From a virus, in the IMG/VR virus record IMGVR_UViG_3300022752_005671, positions 123,070-187,069 of that record: a DNA stretch of 64,000 bases, one strand, 5' to 3'. A program made the position numbers and the translations under genes. Shown one piece after another: positions 10,307 through 20,100 of this stretch (positions within the stretch are counted from its first letter, which is position 1; each line of letters starts with the position of its first letter). Below the pieces are notes generated by a model. It was not told where the DNA came from, searched no databases, and saw only the letters and a list, made by a program, of their open reading frames with translations.

Positions 10307-10795
10307 ATGGCTGAGACATTAGACGTTACATCAATGATTCCAAATAAATTCGAGCCAAAGCGTAAGAACCGTTGGGTTCTCATGATCGAAGGCATCGATG
10401 CTTACATCATCAAGACAGCAGCTCGTCCTCAAGTTACGACCGAAGAAGTTGTAATTCCTTTCATCAATTCAACTCGTTATCTCGCTGGCAAGACAACCTT
10501 CAGCGAAATGAGCGTGACGCTTCATGATCCAATCGCTCCATCCGGTGCGCAACAGGTCATGGAGTGGATTCGTCTCCACTTTGAATCAGTTTCTGGTCGT
10601 TCAGGTTATGCAGATTTCTATAAGCGCGACATCCAACTTAAGATGCTTGATCCAGTAGGAACTGTTGTCGAATTATGGGACATCAAGGGTGCATTTATCA
10701 AAGATGCAAACTTCAACGAAGTTACATACGAAGATGGAAATCCAGTTGAAATTACTCTATCTCTTCGTTATGATAACTGCGTTTTGCAATACTGA
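10307..10795 (+). CDS. Tail tube protein
   Basis: 162-residue tail tube subunit (T4 gp19-like), whose stacked rings form the DNA channel inside the sheath. Size, the motif FEPKRKNRWVLMIEG near the N-terminus, the middle LHDPIAPSGAQQVMEW segment and the C-terminal beta-rich EDGNPVEITLSLRYDNC match this family. The start is backed by a strong AGGAGATAA ribosome site. It has C/G-ending codons typical of the abundant virion genes here and is followed by a strong terminator. The order sheath, tube, chaperone, tape measure is the usual myoviral order once the endonuclease is disregarded. Confidence 0.9.
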   Translation: MAETLDVTSMIPNKFEPKRKNRWVLMIEGIDAYIIKTAARPQVTTEEVVIPFINSTRYLAGKTTFSEMSVTLHDPIAPSGAQQVMEWIRLHFESVSGRSGYADFYKRDIQLKMLDPVGTVVELWDIKGAFIKDANFNEVTYEDGNPVEITLSLRYDNCVLQY

Positions 10796-10817
10796 TTTAT
10801 TCAAATTCAAAACCCAG

Positions 10818-10848
10818 AAGGCTTGCAATTTTGTTGCAGGCCTTTTTT
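10818..10848 (+). terminator. Intrinsic terminator after tail tube gene
   Basis: An 11-bp stem (AAGGCTTGCAA at 10818-10828 with TTGCAGGCCTT at 10834-10844, one G-U pair) has a 5-base TTTTG loop and runs directly into a T tract ending at 10848. Twenty-three bases after the tube stop codon. Confidence 0.9.
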
Positions 10849-10881
10849 ATTTATAACTTTATGTTTTCTAACATAAAAAGG

Positions 10882-10910
10882 TTTACTTTTTTGTGCAATG
10901 ATTACATAAT
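10882..10910 (+). promoter_or_regulatory. Putative sigma70-type promoter
   Basis: TTTACT (10882-10887) and CATAAT (10905-10910) are spaced by exactly 17 bases, between the tail-tube terminator and the start of the gp26-like gene at 10934. The match to the consensus is 4/6 and 5/6. A phage-specific late promoter could instead be used. Confidence 0.45.
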
Positions 10911-10933
10911 GTAAGCAGATCATTAGGAGATTT

Positions 10934-11800
10934 ATGTCAGACCAGAGAGAAATCAAGAATTCAGTTTTTACCCCCAACACACCTGGTGGAGTTGATCCAC
11001 GAATTACAACTATGTCACAAGCTGAAGCTGTAAAAACTGAGTTTGGTCTTGATATTCCAGCTGAGTTAGTTCCGCTTCCTTCCAACGGAAAGGTTTATCC
11101 TCCAACTTCAACTCTTCATGGTAGAGAGACAGTAGAGATTCGCCCCATGACTGCTAGAGAGGAAGACATTTTGACCAGCAGAGCTCTTTTAAAGAAAGGA
11201 ACTGTTGTAACCGAGTTAATTAAGTCTTGTCTCGTTGACAAATCAATTAACACCTTGGATCTTCTTGCTGGGGATAGAAACGCATTAATGGTCGCAGTCA
11301 GAATCACTGGATACGGTGCAGAGTACACTGCTGAAACTTCTTGCGGAGAATGTGAAGCAAAGAGTCAACAGATGTTCAATCTCGCAGAGTTGCCAATTAA
11401 ACGTCTTGAAATTGATCCTGTCGCCGAAGGTCAAAATTTGTTTGAGTTTGTTCTTCCTCACACAAAGAAGAAAGTAAGATTCAAGTTTACTACTGGAAGA
11501 GATGAAGAAGAACTTTCAGCAACTCAAGAGAAGCAAAAGAAGCTTGGCCTAAAGACAGACACAACAGTTACTACAGCATTGCAACAAGCGATCGTGTCTG
11601 TCGACGGAATAGAGGATAGAGGAAAGATCAATAATTTCATCAAGATGATGCCAGCTAGAGATTCTTTGTCTCTTAGAAATTATATTCGACAAAATGAACC
11701 AGGATTAACCATGAAGCAAGAGATGACATGTCCAGAGTGCGGTCACTCTGAGGAGGTGAATATGCCACTCGGAGTTAGCTTTCTTTGGCCTTCATCCTGA
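10934..11800 (+). CDS. T4 gp26-like baseplate/tail assembly protein
   Basis: 288 residues, related to the T4 gp26-like family of baseplate hub assembly proteins. Recognisable features are LPSNGKVYPP near residue 55, the MTAREEDILTSRALLKKG segment near 75-95, a CGEC pair in the middle, and a CPECG zinc-binding pair near the C-terminus, ending in the FLWPSS tail. A good ribosome site (TTAGGAGATTT) precedes the ATG. It lies directly before the tape measure gene, where tail assembly chaperones are encoded in most long-tailed phages. Its 3' end overlaps a second open frame (11760-12053), and an internal AGGAGGTGA at 11751-11759 suggests frameshifting or coupled re-initiation. Role in tail-tip or tape-measure assembly is inferred. 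Confidence 0.75.
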   Translation: MSDQREIKNSVFTPNTPGGVDPRITTMSQAEAVKTEFGLDIPAELVPLPSNGKVYPPTSTLHGRETVEIRPMTAREEDILTSRALLKKGTVVTELIKSCLVDKSINTLDLLAGDRNALMVAVRITGYGAEYTAETSCGECEAKSQQMFNLAELPIKRLEIDPVAEGQNLFEFVLPHTKKKVRFKFTTGRDEEELSATQEKQKKLGLKTDTTVTTALQQAIVSVDGIEDRGKINNFIKMMPARDSLSLRNYIRQNEPGLTMKQEMTCPECGHSEEVNMPLGVSFLWPSS

Positions 11801-12053
11801 AAATAAAGCAGATATAATTTTAGAGCCTATCTTTTTGCTTATGTATTATGGAGGCTTTTCATATAAAGAAGCCTATAATATGCCTGTTTCTCATAAGCAA
11901 TGGTTCATACAAAGAATAAGTCGAGAACTATCTAGAACCAGAGAAGAAGGACATACACAATCAAGAGCGCTTCATGATAATCCACCTGACGTAAGGGCAT
12001 TATCAGGACATGCTCGAACAGAAACACCCTCCAGGCTCAGGAGATTTTCTTGA
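11760..12053 (+). CDS. Tail assembly chaperone-like extension (probable frameshift product or gp51-like protein)
   Basis: This frame is open from 11760, overlaps the end of the gp26-like gene by 41 bases, and has no ATG or GTG before 11841. The only early start is a TTG at 11835 without a ribosome site. The overlap region itself encodes plausible protein (AFFGLHPENKADIILEPIFL) that continues into YYGGFSYKEAYNMPVSHKQW, a pattern seen in small chaperone-like proteins next to tape measure genes. The protein is therefore probably made either by a +1/-2 ribosomal frameshift from the upstream gene or from an unusual start. The Shine-Dalgarno-like AGGAGGTGA at 11751 sits at the right place to stimulate either. 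The C-terminus is charged and Arg-rich. Confidence 0.6.
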   Translation: MCHSELAFFGLHPENKADIILEPIFLLMYYGGFSYKEAYNMPVSHKQWFIQRISRELSRTREEGHTQSRALHDNPPDVRALSGHARTETPSRLRRFS

Positions 12054-12104
12054 CTTATTTTAATTAATTTGGCATATCTTCTTTTCTATTGTGTAGATAT
12101 ATGC

Positions 12105-12410
12105 ATGGTGAACTGCAAGAAGAATTTAAAAATTTATCTTAATGATCTTGGGGTAAATTTGAACTCTCAAAAATCATTATTTGAATCAATCGCTTATTGG
12201 ATGTCGAATGATGAAGCTACCAATATTGAATTTGTTGGAACGGATGAACAAATTACCGTAATAAAAAACGCAATCCTTGAAACAAAACGTTTTCAAGATG
12301 CTCTCTTTAATGAAAACGCAACATTAGAAAATGTTTTTGATAAATTGCGATCAAAACACTTGGCTGCAAATTCTTTTTCTATTTCTTTCGGCATGAAGTG
12401 GGTCTTTTGA
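12105..12410 (+). CDS. Hypothetical protein in tail module
   Basis: About 101 residues from ATG 12105; a longer TTG start at 12069 exists but adds a hydrophobic stretch with no ribosome site. Not recognised. The protein is mixed alpha/beta in appearance, begins NCKKNLKIYLNDLGV and ends with the aromatic tail FGMKWVF. It lies between the chaperone-like frame and the tape measure gene with only 15 bases to the latter, so a role in tail initiation or assembly is plausible but unproven. Confidence 0.6.
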   Translation: MVNCKKNLKIYLNDLGVNLNSQKSLFESIAYWMSNDEATNIEFVGTDEQITVIKNAILETKRFQDALFNENATLENVFDKLRSKHLAANSFSISFGMKWVF

Positions 12411-12425
12411 CTTAGGTGATGTTAA

Positions 12426-15400
12426 ATGGCTACTGAAGATACTAAAAAACCTAAAGGATCATCTAAAAGCGCAAAAGAAGCCCAAGAGCTTACAGGAATT
12501 TTTGCAGACCTTGCGAAAAGCATGGAGTCTTTTTCCCAGCAAAGCTCAGCAAGTTTGTCGATGTTAGATGAATCGATGAAAAAGTTTTCTGATACAGGAA
12601 AACAAGCATTAGAACAATTTGTTGAAAATTCATTAAAGGTAGCAGAAAACCTTGATGAAGTAAATTCATCTTCTAATTCAAGTTCTCAAGGAATTGGAAA
12701 ATTGACAGATTCGATGAAGAATCTCGCAAAAGCTGAAGAAAAAGCTAGCAAAGAAGCTGGATTTAAAAAAGGCGACGGTAAAAATAACATCTTTGAGCAA
12801 ATGGGCAAATCATCGAAGGTCGCCAAGGCAGGAATTTTAGCTTTAAGCGGAGCATTTAGTGTATTAGGAAAAGCAGTAAAAGGAATTGGCGCGATTTTTG
12901 GAACTGTGTTTAATGTCATCAAGTCCGTTTTTGGCTTCATAAAATCGATGATTGGTGGCATCATCGGTTTTATGGGTGACATGCTTGACGGATTGATTGA
13001 AGAATCAGAAAAAGTTCGTGAAATATCTCTTGAACAAGCTAGATCCTTAGAAAAAGTTAAAGAAACATTCGGCGATACGACCTCCGGTATTGGAGCGTCA
13101 ATGAAAAAGCTAGTTCAAGGTTCATTTAAATATTTTTCTCCTACGGGAACAAAAAGCATATTCAGCAGTTTTTCAGAAGCAGGAGAATATACATTAAGTT
13201 TGCTTAACGCAAGTGCTGAAGCTTCAACTAAATTGATCGATCAATTAGACACAGATCAAATGATCATTTTTAGTAAAGCATTTGGACAAACACCACAAGA
13301 TTTTGAAGCCATGCAAATGGCGGCAATAGCGACGGGCGAGTCAATAGCCGAAATGTATACTGACGCTACAAAGTATGCTAAAGGATTTGCACAAGCTTAT
13401 AGACTTGATGAAAAAGTATTAAAAAAGAATTTCAACGCTGCGTTGAAAGACGTGAAGCATTTTGCTAATGTTTCCAGAAAAGAAATGATGGAAGCAGCTG
13501 TTTATGCGAACAAGCTCGGCGTCTCATTAGAAAAAATAACTGGTGTATTAGACGCGTTTGATACATTCGAAGATGCAGCGAACAATGTTTCTAAATTATC
13601 TCAAGCATTCGGGGTCAATTTAGACACGATGGAGTTATTAAAAGCAAAAACCCCAGCAGAAGCATTAGATCAAATAAAACAAGCTTTTAATGCAGCAGGT
13701 AAATCAGCTGCAGATATGAATCGTCAGGAACTTTCCTTGTTGGCTTCTACTTTAAAAATGGATGAAGCTACTGTTAGGGCCACGTTATCTTCTGAGAATC
13801 AAGGTGCTGCTCTTGAAGACATTCAACAATCAGGAGCAAACATGGAAAAGCAAATGTTGAGTACTCAACAAGCCATGTCAGATTCCTTGAAAGAAATTGC
13901 GTATGATTTAAGAAAGAGCGGCAGAGAAGCAAAAGGATTTTTTGCGACGTTCATTGATGGAATAACTGCAGGTATCTTTGAATCTTCTTCTTTAAGAACA
14001 ATTCTTGGTAATTTAGCACAAACGTTAGAGGTAATTTTCCAAGCTGGTAAGAGACTTGGAGGCATGATAGTTTCTTCTTTTCCTGGCTTGAAAAAAATGC
14101 TAGATAGCGTTGCTAGCTTGCTCGACCCATCCAAAATGGAACAAACTCTATCAGGAATTAACAAGTCTTTTGGCAAATTCTTTAATTCTTTAAAAAATGG
14201 AACTGGAGATACAAGAAATTTATTCGCAGATTTATTCAGCGACATAAAATCTTATTTTAATTCTCAAGGAGCAGCCGGCCGCGGATTATTGAGCGGATTA
14301 TCAGAATTTTGGAACGCAATAAGTCAAATCATTTCAACTGCTATTTTAGGTTTAGGAGATTTGATAGCCAATGGATTATCATATATCGCTGATTTTCTAG
14401 AAGGGAAAAGAAAATTACCTACAGGAAAAAATATTCGTGATGCTGCTGGAAAAGGTTTGCAAGATATCAGTAAAGAAATTGAATCTTCTCCAATTGCTAT
14501 AGCTGCGTCAAAATCTTTTGACAAGATAGCTGAACAATTTGGCAGAGTTTGGAAACCTATTAAAGAAGAATTGAAGAAAGCATTAAAAGAAGCATTCGAA
14601 TGGATGATAAATTACCTTAAAGAGCATAAAGGTGAACTGTTGATGGCTTTCGGCATGGCATCAGGACCATCGCTTTTGGGTAAAGCAGGATCTGCTTATT
14701 CAATGTATAAAGGTTATAAGCAAGCAAAGCAAATTAATGAATTGACACAAATGGTCAAAGCAAGCCAAACTGCTTCTCAGGCAGCTCAAGCAGCTCAAGC
14801 AGCTCAAGCAGCTCAGTCTACAGCCGCGGCGCAGGCAGACAAATTGTTTGCTCTTAAGCCTCTTCCTCCGCCTCCTGGGGGATATTCTCCCGCGTTTTTG
14901 TCCCCTGCCGCACCGAGTGCCGTTACCTCAGCCGCGCCGGGCGCGGCTGCCGCTACAACGGGAGGCCTTTCCGCATTTTCTACATCGTTTGGAGGTATGG
15001 CTTTAACCGGCGGCGCAGCTGTAGCAGCTGTTGCCGGCGCCGGCGCAGCGGCCATGGCGGGCATCGCCCTCGCGGCAGATCAATATTCAAAATTGTCTGC
15101 TGAACTTGAAGAAGCAGAAAAACAAAGAAAAGGATTCGAAGATCAAATAGCTGAAATGGTCGAAGACGCAGACCCGCAGCGCCTTATGAATCAGTTTGGG
15201 TTGAAAAAGGACGGAGATGGATACAAATTTGATGACATTAGTATAGAAGAAAAGAAAGCTATATATGAAAGAATCTATGGAAAAAGTTTGTATATTTCCG
15301 ATGATGATTTAAAGAAACTTGAAGCGCATCTTGCTGGTCAAGCAGCTCTTGCTAGAGATAAACAAAAATTAAATCAAGAAACACAAAAAAAATTAATTGA

Positions 15401-16820
15401 AGAACAAAAGAAGAAAGAACGAGAATTAAAACGACTAGCACAAGAGAAAGAACAAGAATCAGAATATGATGCTTTTATGGAATCAATAGGAGCAGGAAAG
15501 GGAAAGAAAGTTAACATCTTGACCTTTAAAGAAAAGATCAAAGAAATTGATTCTATAGCAAAGCAAGTTACAGGTGGAGCAGCAAAATTACAAGAAAATT
15601 TCAATACCATAAGAGAACATCTTTCTAAGATGAATTTTGATCTTTTTGGAGGAACGAAAGAAGAATCCAAAGACAAACGTAAGTCGATGAAAGCTGCTCT
15701 TCAAACAATGTTGAATTTAAAAGGCTTCATTATTACTATGGGAGACATTGCAACAGAATCAGACGTTGCGGCGAAGAAACTTACAAAGTTTGGCGATGTA
15801 AACGAAGAAGGATCTGTTGCTGCCAATATAAAATCATTGGCTGGAAAACAAAAAGATGTCATTGAAACGATAACAAAAGCATTCGTCGTCGAAGAAAAAG
15901 ACATGTACGCTTCTGAAAAAGGGAAAATGTCTGGAGCTGAAGCGTTCAAACAAAGAGCTGCGTGGGCTAAAGAAACAGTCGAAGAGAGTGAAAAGACTTT
16001 TCAAACTTTGTTTGCCCTACGCGACTCTGTAATAAAATTAGGCGATGATAAGATGAAGATAACATCTGCGCAGGAGCAGGCAGCCACCAACACCATTAAT
16101 AGTTTTAAGATTCCTCTCACGACTTTGTATACGGGTATCGGTAGTCAATTTGGCGCCGATGCGCTTCAAAAAGATCAAAAAAATGTGCTAGAACCAGTAA
16201 AAAATTCTTTGGAATATGCTGTAGATACTGTTAAGGACATTGTCGAAAATTATACAGCAGTAGGCACTGCGTTGACTGGATTTAATGATAGATTAACCAT
16301 AGACGGAGTTGAAGGTCTTGCTGGGTCATTACAAACATTATTTGAGCACATAGGAACCGGGGCTTCTAAAATAGATTTAAGTGCCGTCGATAGGTTTACA
16401 CAAAGTTATACTCCTGCGTTTAACAAACTAGAAGATTTCATAAAAACGATGAATGACAAGCTTTCTGGCGTTGTTAAATTAAAAGAAAACATCAAATCGA
16501 TACAAGATTTACGCGCCGAGATTGATAAAGCGATGCAATCTACATATGAAGAGAAGCGTGTAACCGTCACACCCGGTGCGCTCGGCGGCATCGTCGCCAC
16601 ACCGGCAACCGTAAATCCACCTACGATAAACAGCGGAGGAACTCAAATAACATTAAAGTTTGATATCGTCATGGATTCTGAAAAGCTTGATTCCGCAATC
16701 AATGCAAGAGATAATTCTGTCCTTATCCAAACCATGAATCTAGCATTCAAGTCATCACCAATTACGCCAGCTACTAGTGTTGCCTTTGCAGGAAAAACGC
16801 CAACCGTTATAAAACAATGA
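12426..16820 (+). CDS. Tail tape measure protein
   Basis: 1464-residue tape measure protein that sets tail length and is ejected through the tube during infection. Features are long helical heptad-rich segments, a hydrophobic Gly-rich region at about residues 135-190 (GIGAIFGTVFNVIKSVFGF and onward), further amphipathic helices around 520-760, an Ala-Gln tandem repeat and an Ala/Pro/Gly-rich linker at about 785-885, then a Lys/Glu-rich coiled coil at about 900-1020. At about 1.5 angstrom per residue the length predicts a tail near 220 nm. The ribosome site is TAGGTGATG. The GC-rich linker codons (14820-15080) are unlike the rest of the gene. T4 gp29 has the same role but is only 590 residues. 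Confidence 0.85.
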   Translation: MATEDTKKPKGSSKSAKEAQELTGIFADLAKSMESFSQQSSASLSMLDESMKKFSDTGKQALEQFVENSLKVAENLDEVNSSSNSSSQGIGKLTDSMKNLAKAEEKASKEAGFKKGDGKNNIFEQMGKSSKVAKAGILALSGAFSVLGKAVKGIGAIFGTVFNVIKSVFGFIKSMIGGIIGFMGDMLDGLIEESEKVREISLEQARSLEKVKETFGDTTSGIGASMKKLVQGSFKYFSPTGTKSIFSSFSEAGEYTLSLLNASAEASTKLIDQLDTDQMIIFSKAFGQTPQDFEAMQMAAIATGESIAEMYTDATKYAKGFAQAYRLDEKVLKKNFNAALKDVKHFANVSRKEMMEAAVYANKLGVSLEKITGVLDAFDTFEDAANNVSKLSQAFGVNLDTMELLKAKTPAEALDQIKQAFNAAGKSAADMNRQELSLLASTLKMDEATVRATLSSENQGAALEDIQQSGANMEKQMLSTQQAMSDSLKEIAYDLRKSGREAKGFFATFIDGITAGIFESSSLRTILGNLAQTLEVIFQAGKRLGGMIVSSFPGLKKMLDSVASLLDPSKMEQTLSGINKSFGKFFNSLKNGTGDTRNLFADLFSDIKSYFNSQGAAGRGLLSGLSEFWNAISQIISTAILGLGDLIANGLSYIADFLEGKRKLPTGKNIRDAAGKGLQDISKEIESSPIAIAASKSFDKIAEQFGRVWKPIKEELKKALKEAFEWMINYLKEHKGELLMAFGMASGPSLLGKAGSAYSMYKGYKQAKQINELTQMVKASQTASQAAQAAQAAQAAQSTAAAQADKLFALKPLPPPPGGYSPAFLSPAAPSAVTSAAPGAAAATTGGLSAFSTSFGGMALTGGAAVAAVAGAGAAAMAGIALAADQYSKLSAELEEAEKQRKGFEDQIAEMVEDADPQRLMNQFGLKKDGDGYKFDDISIEEKKAIYERIYGKSLYISDDDLKKLEAHLAGQAALARDKQKLNQETQKKLIEEQKKKERELKRLAQEKEQESEYDAFMESIGAGKGKKVNILTFKEKIKEIDSIAKQVTGGAAKLQENFNTIREHLSKMNFDLFGGTKEESKDKRKSMKAALQTMLNLKGFIITMGDIATESDVAAKKLTKFGDVNEEGSVAANIKSLAGKQKDVIETITKAFVVEEKDMYASEKGKMSGAEAFKQRAAWAKETVEESEKTFQTLFALRDSVIKLGDDKMKITSAQEQAATNTINSFKIPLTTLYTGIGSQFGADALQKDQKNVLEPVKNSLEYAVDTVKDIVENYTAVGTALTGFNDRLTIDGVEGLAGSLQTLFEHIGTGASKIDLSAVDRFTQSYTPAFNKLEDFIKTMNDKLSGVVKLKENIKSIQDLRAEIDKAMQSTYEEKRVTVTPGALGGIVATPATVNPPTINSGGTQITLKFDIVMDSEKLDSAINARDNSVLIQTMNLAFKSSPITPATSVAFAGKTPTVIKQ
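14781..14816 (+). repeat. Four 9-bp tandem repeats inside tape measure gene
   Basis: GCAGCTCAA is repeated three times and followed by one GCAGCTCAG, encoding (Ala-Ala-Gln)4. The repeat is in frame, so copy-number change by slippage would alter tape measure length by 3 residues per unit. Confidence 0.9.
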
Positions 16821-16835
16821 TATAAATTAAAGATA

Positions 16836-17123
16836 ATGAAAACACCGACCAAACAAGAATATTTTAAAATTTTACGTTCTAATCCCGAGTATCTTTCTTT
16901 ATTAAAAAAAATTCCAGAAGCTCATGAAAGAAAGAAGACTATTAATATCGTAGAGTATGTTGCTGGAAATATATACGATGCATTGATTATGATGAATGCT
17001 TCGTCAAAGCAAAATCCTGAAATTTTGGATAAAATATCAGAGGCTTTGAAAACAGGTGATGGCATAATTAAAGAAAACGATGGTAATCCTGTCGTTCAAA
17101 ATCAAGATAAAAAAGAAAAGTGA
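16836..17123 (+). CDS. Hypothetical small tail-module protein
   Basis: 95 residues, not recognised. It is predicted to be mostly helical, with a basic N-terminal half (KTPTKQEYFKILRSNPEYL) and an acidic/polar Lys-rich C-terminus. It lies between the tape measure and the giant baseplate gene, with 15- and 7-base gaps, so it is co-transcribed with tail genes. A small assembly factor or baseplate component is possible; no motif supports a specific function. Confidence 0.65.
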   Translation: MKTPTKQEYFKILRSNPEYLSLLKKIPEAHERKKTINIVEYVAGNIYDALIMMNASSKQNPEILDKISEALKTGDGIIKENDGNPVVQNQDKKEK

Positions 17124-17130
17124 GATTTAA

Positions 17131-20100
17131 ATGTCAGGGACCAAAACAGGAAATAAAGGATTTGTAAATCCGACTGATGGTAAAGTTTATACCGTTGATC
17201 CTGTTTTGAACGGAGAAGACGGCATAAATTCAGATCCAAAGACTTATGATCCCGGTGACATGACTGTCGATAAAAGTGTAAAAGACATCGGCAAAAAAAC
17301 CAAAATAACCTTAGGAACTTATCTTTCAAAAGCCACAAAGGGAGAAGTTGATCCATATACCAACGTTCCTAACAAATATTCGATTGATCCATCGTCATCG
17401 TCAACGCTTCCTCTGTCATTGACAGACAATGGGTACCCCACACCTCCCTCCCCCACTGAAAATTCTGAAAAATTTGCAGGCAATTTACCATCATCATTTT
17501 CCCAAGATTTTGCCTCGTTAAACCAGGATGGCCAGAAGATAAAGAAAGGGTTGTCATCTGTTGACGTACCAGATGGGCATACATTATTGTCTCAAGCTCA
17601 TGGCGTAAGTTCTCCTGTATCATCATATCAAAATCTTGCTTTCTCTCCTCAGCACAGGACTTCTTTCGTTTCTTTTTCAGACTTTAAGTCTCCACCAAAA
17701 AAACTTAATGTATCATTAATAAACCTGCCGAATGAATACTTTAAGAAACCGAATGAAGAAGCCGTCATTCCAGATCTTTTGTCTTTAGATTTAAAAAAAG
17801 CTGTTCAAAAAGTATCAACATTGACGAATGGAGTTGATTTAGAATCACCCGGCGCAAAGAATGTTTATCCAGTTTCAGTTCCTGTTCCTGAAGCTTTTAA
17901 CTTCGAAAATTTAGCATCGTTAACGACTGCAGAAGGAAAGTATCCTGCTCCATTGACAGTACCGACAGGGCAGAATAAAGATATTTTTACAGAGAACCCA
18001 GGAAAATCTACATCGGATACATTTGCCGCGGCAACTTCTAAAGTAGATAAAATAACCACATTAATATCAAAAGGTAAAAAGCCTGAAATAGAAAATTCTA
18101 TTTTATTAGATGGAAATAGATTATTTTTTAAAGCAATTAGTGTCGACTCAAATACTAAAATTGTAAGCCTCGAAGGTCCACTAAAAAATTACACAGAAGA
18201 GGCATTAAAACCGCAGTATAGAACTTCGCAGTTCGTTCCTTCTAATACTGACATATTATCGCCCGGGCCATTTGATCCTTCGTTATTAGATTATTCTAAC
18301 ACAACATTTACAAAACCAGGCGATTCAACAAACGTAAACAGTTTAAACATTAAAAAGCAATTGAAAGATATTTTTTCTATTGCAGGAAGCTTAACAACAA
18401 AAAACTTTTATCCTGTTTCTGTAACTGCGCTTCCATCAATAACGAGCATTAAAGTAAGCGATAGCGAGAGCGCGCCTCTTACAACACCGAATAATCAAAA
18501 TGCTTCGATTTTTTCTAACGACTTAACTTCAGGTTACAGCTATAGCAAAAATTGGCCGTTATTATGGAATGTTATCCCTGCTGAGTCATTTAAAAAAGGT
18601 AAATCAAAAGGCAAAGATGATGCAGCAACAGGAAACAATTTAGTTTCTAAAGAACAGCTTGACAAGCAAGGCAGCACAATTCGTGTTTATCAAGCTTGGT
18701 CGACGGAACCTCAGTACAGAAAATCCTTTGTAAACTTTTCTGACTTTAAAACCCCGCCGAAGACTCTTGATATTTCTCTTATAAATCTTCCGAATGAATT
18801 CTTTAAGAAACCAGACGAAGAAGCCGTCGTTCCTGGCCTTTTAACTTTAGATTTAAAAACTGCTGTTCAAAAAGCAGCAACATTAACTGGCGGTACAGAT
18901 CAAGAATCTCCTGGATTAAAAAACAAGTATTCTATCATCATAAAAGATTTTAAATTAGATGATCTTTTTTCTATAACCACGAATGGATATCCGTCTCCGC
19001 TGACAATCGCTGATTCAAACGAGAAATTTGATAATAATTTACCTTCATCATTTTCTGAAAGATTTAGTAGCGTTTCTTCTCTTCTAAAAAAAGGAAAAAA
19101 AGAGACGGGTATTGCAGATGGTAATGATCTGCTGAAAAATACGATAACTACGGATAAGTTCGGATTCACAAAATTAAACATCGTTTTGCAACCTTATTTT
19201 GAAAAAGTTGCACAAACTAATTTCTTTTATCCAGATATTTCAAACTCAGGTTTATCTAAAGACACTAATCAAGTTTCTTTTTTAGAAAAAGAAATTAACG
19301 TATTATCTCCTACTCCAAATTTTTTCCCCAAGATCAACATCGTAAAAACTTTAGGAAAATACTACGGAAATCCTGGAGACATTATAGAAAAAGATCCTGT
19401 TACGTTAGCAGAATTACGTAATAAACCTGCTGAAATAACTCAACAAAATCAATATGCCGTTTCTCCTCCACCTTCGGGGATATTCGGAAATTTCCTGACG
19501 CCGATAAGCAACCCAGACACGAAACTGCCGATTCCTTTAAGCGATGCTGGAAAAGGAAGCTTCATCTCTAGAGACTTAATTAAACCTTTATCCAAAGATC
19601 CAAGCGTCGAAAACTTTTCAAAAGGGAAAGAAACCCCTGGCTCTTTTGAAGAATCAGCACCCGGTGTTCCTAAAGTTTATAACGGAAATACTCTTCTCGC
19701 AAAAGGAATACCAGGTTCAGACGCAGAAGCGGCAAAGATTGCTGCATCAGGTCAAGTCGTCGGTATGCAGATAACCCCTGGAATTGATCCTGCTAATCCT
19801 CTTTACAATTATGTCGGAGGTAGAGGTTCTTCTATCCTTGAAATAGGAAATAATAGATTTTTGAGAGGAAATCGACCTGCGTCTCAATTTAACGTTGCAT
19901 TGAAGCTTTCAGATGGTCGTGCAGTTTCACATTTAAAAATGGCTCAGGTTGGAACGGGCCTATTGCAACGAGCCGCAGCAGAAATTCCAGCATGGACAGC
20001 CGATAAATTTAATCCAACAGGCATTGAAGCCTCGATCGGATCGATCATTCCTTCGGTCGCTCAGCTTGGAATATTAAAGGTTGACAACGCTCTTCTTGAA

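Noticed and set aside
11835-12053. Independent gene starting at TTG 11835
   Set aside because: No ribosome site, and coding-like sequence in the same frame extends upstream to 11760.
14813-15064. Ala/Pro-rich open frame on the - strand
   Set aside because: It is the antisense shadow of the GC-rich linker in the tape measure gene and has no ribosome site.
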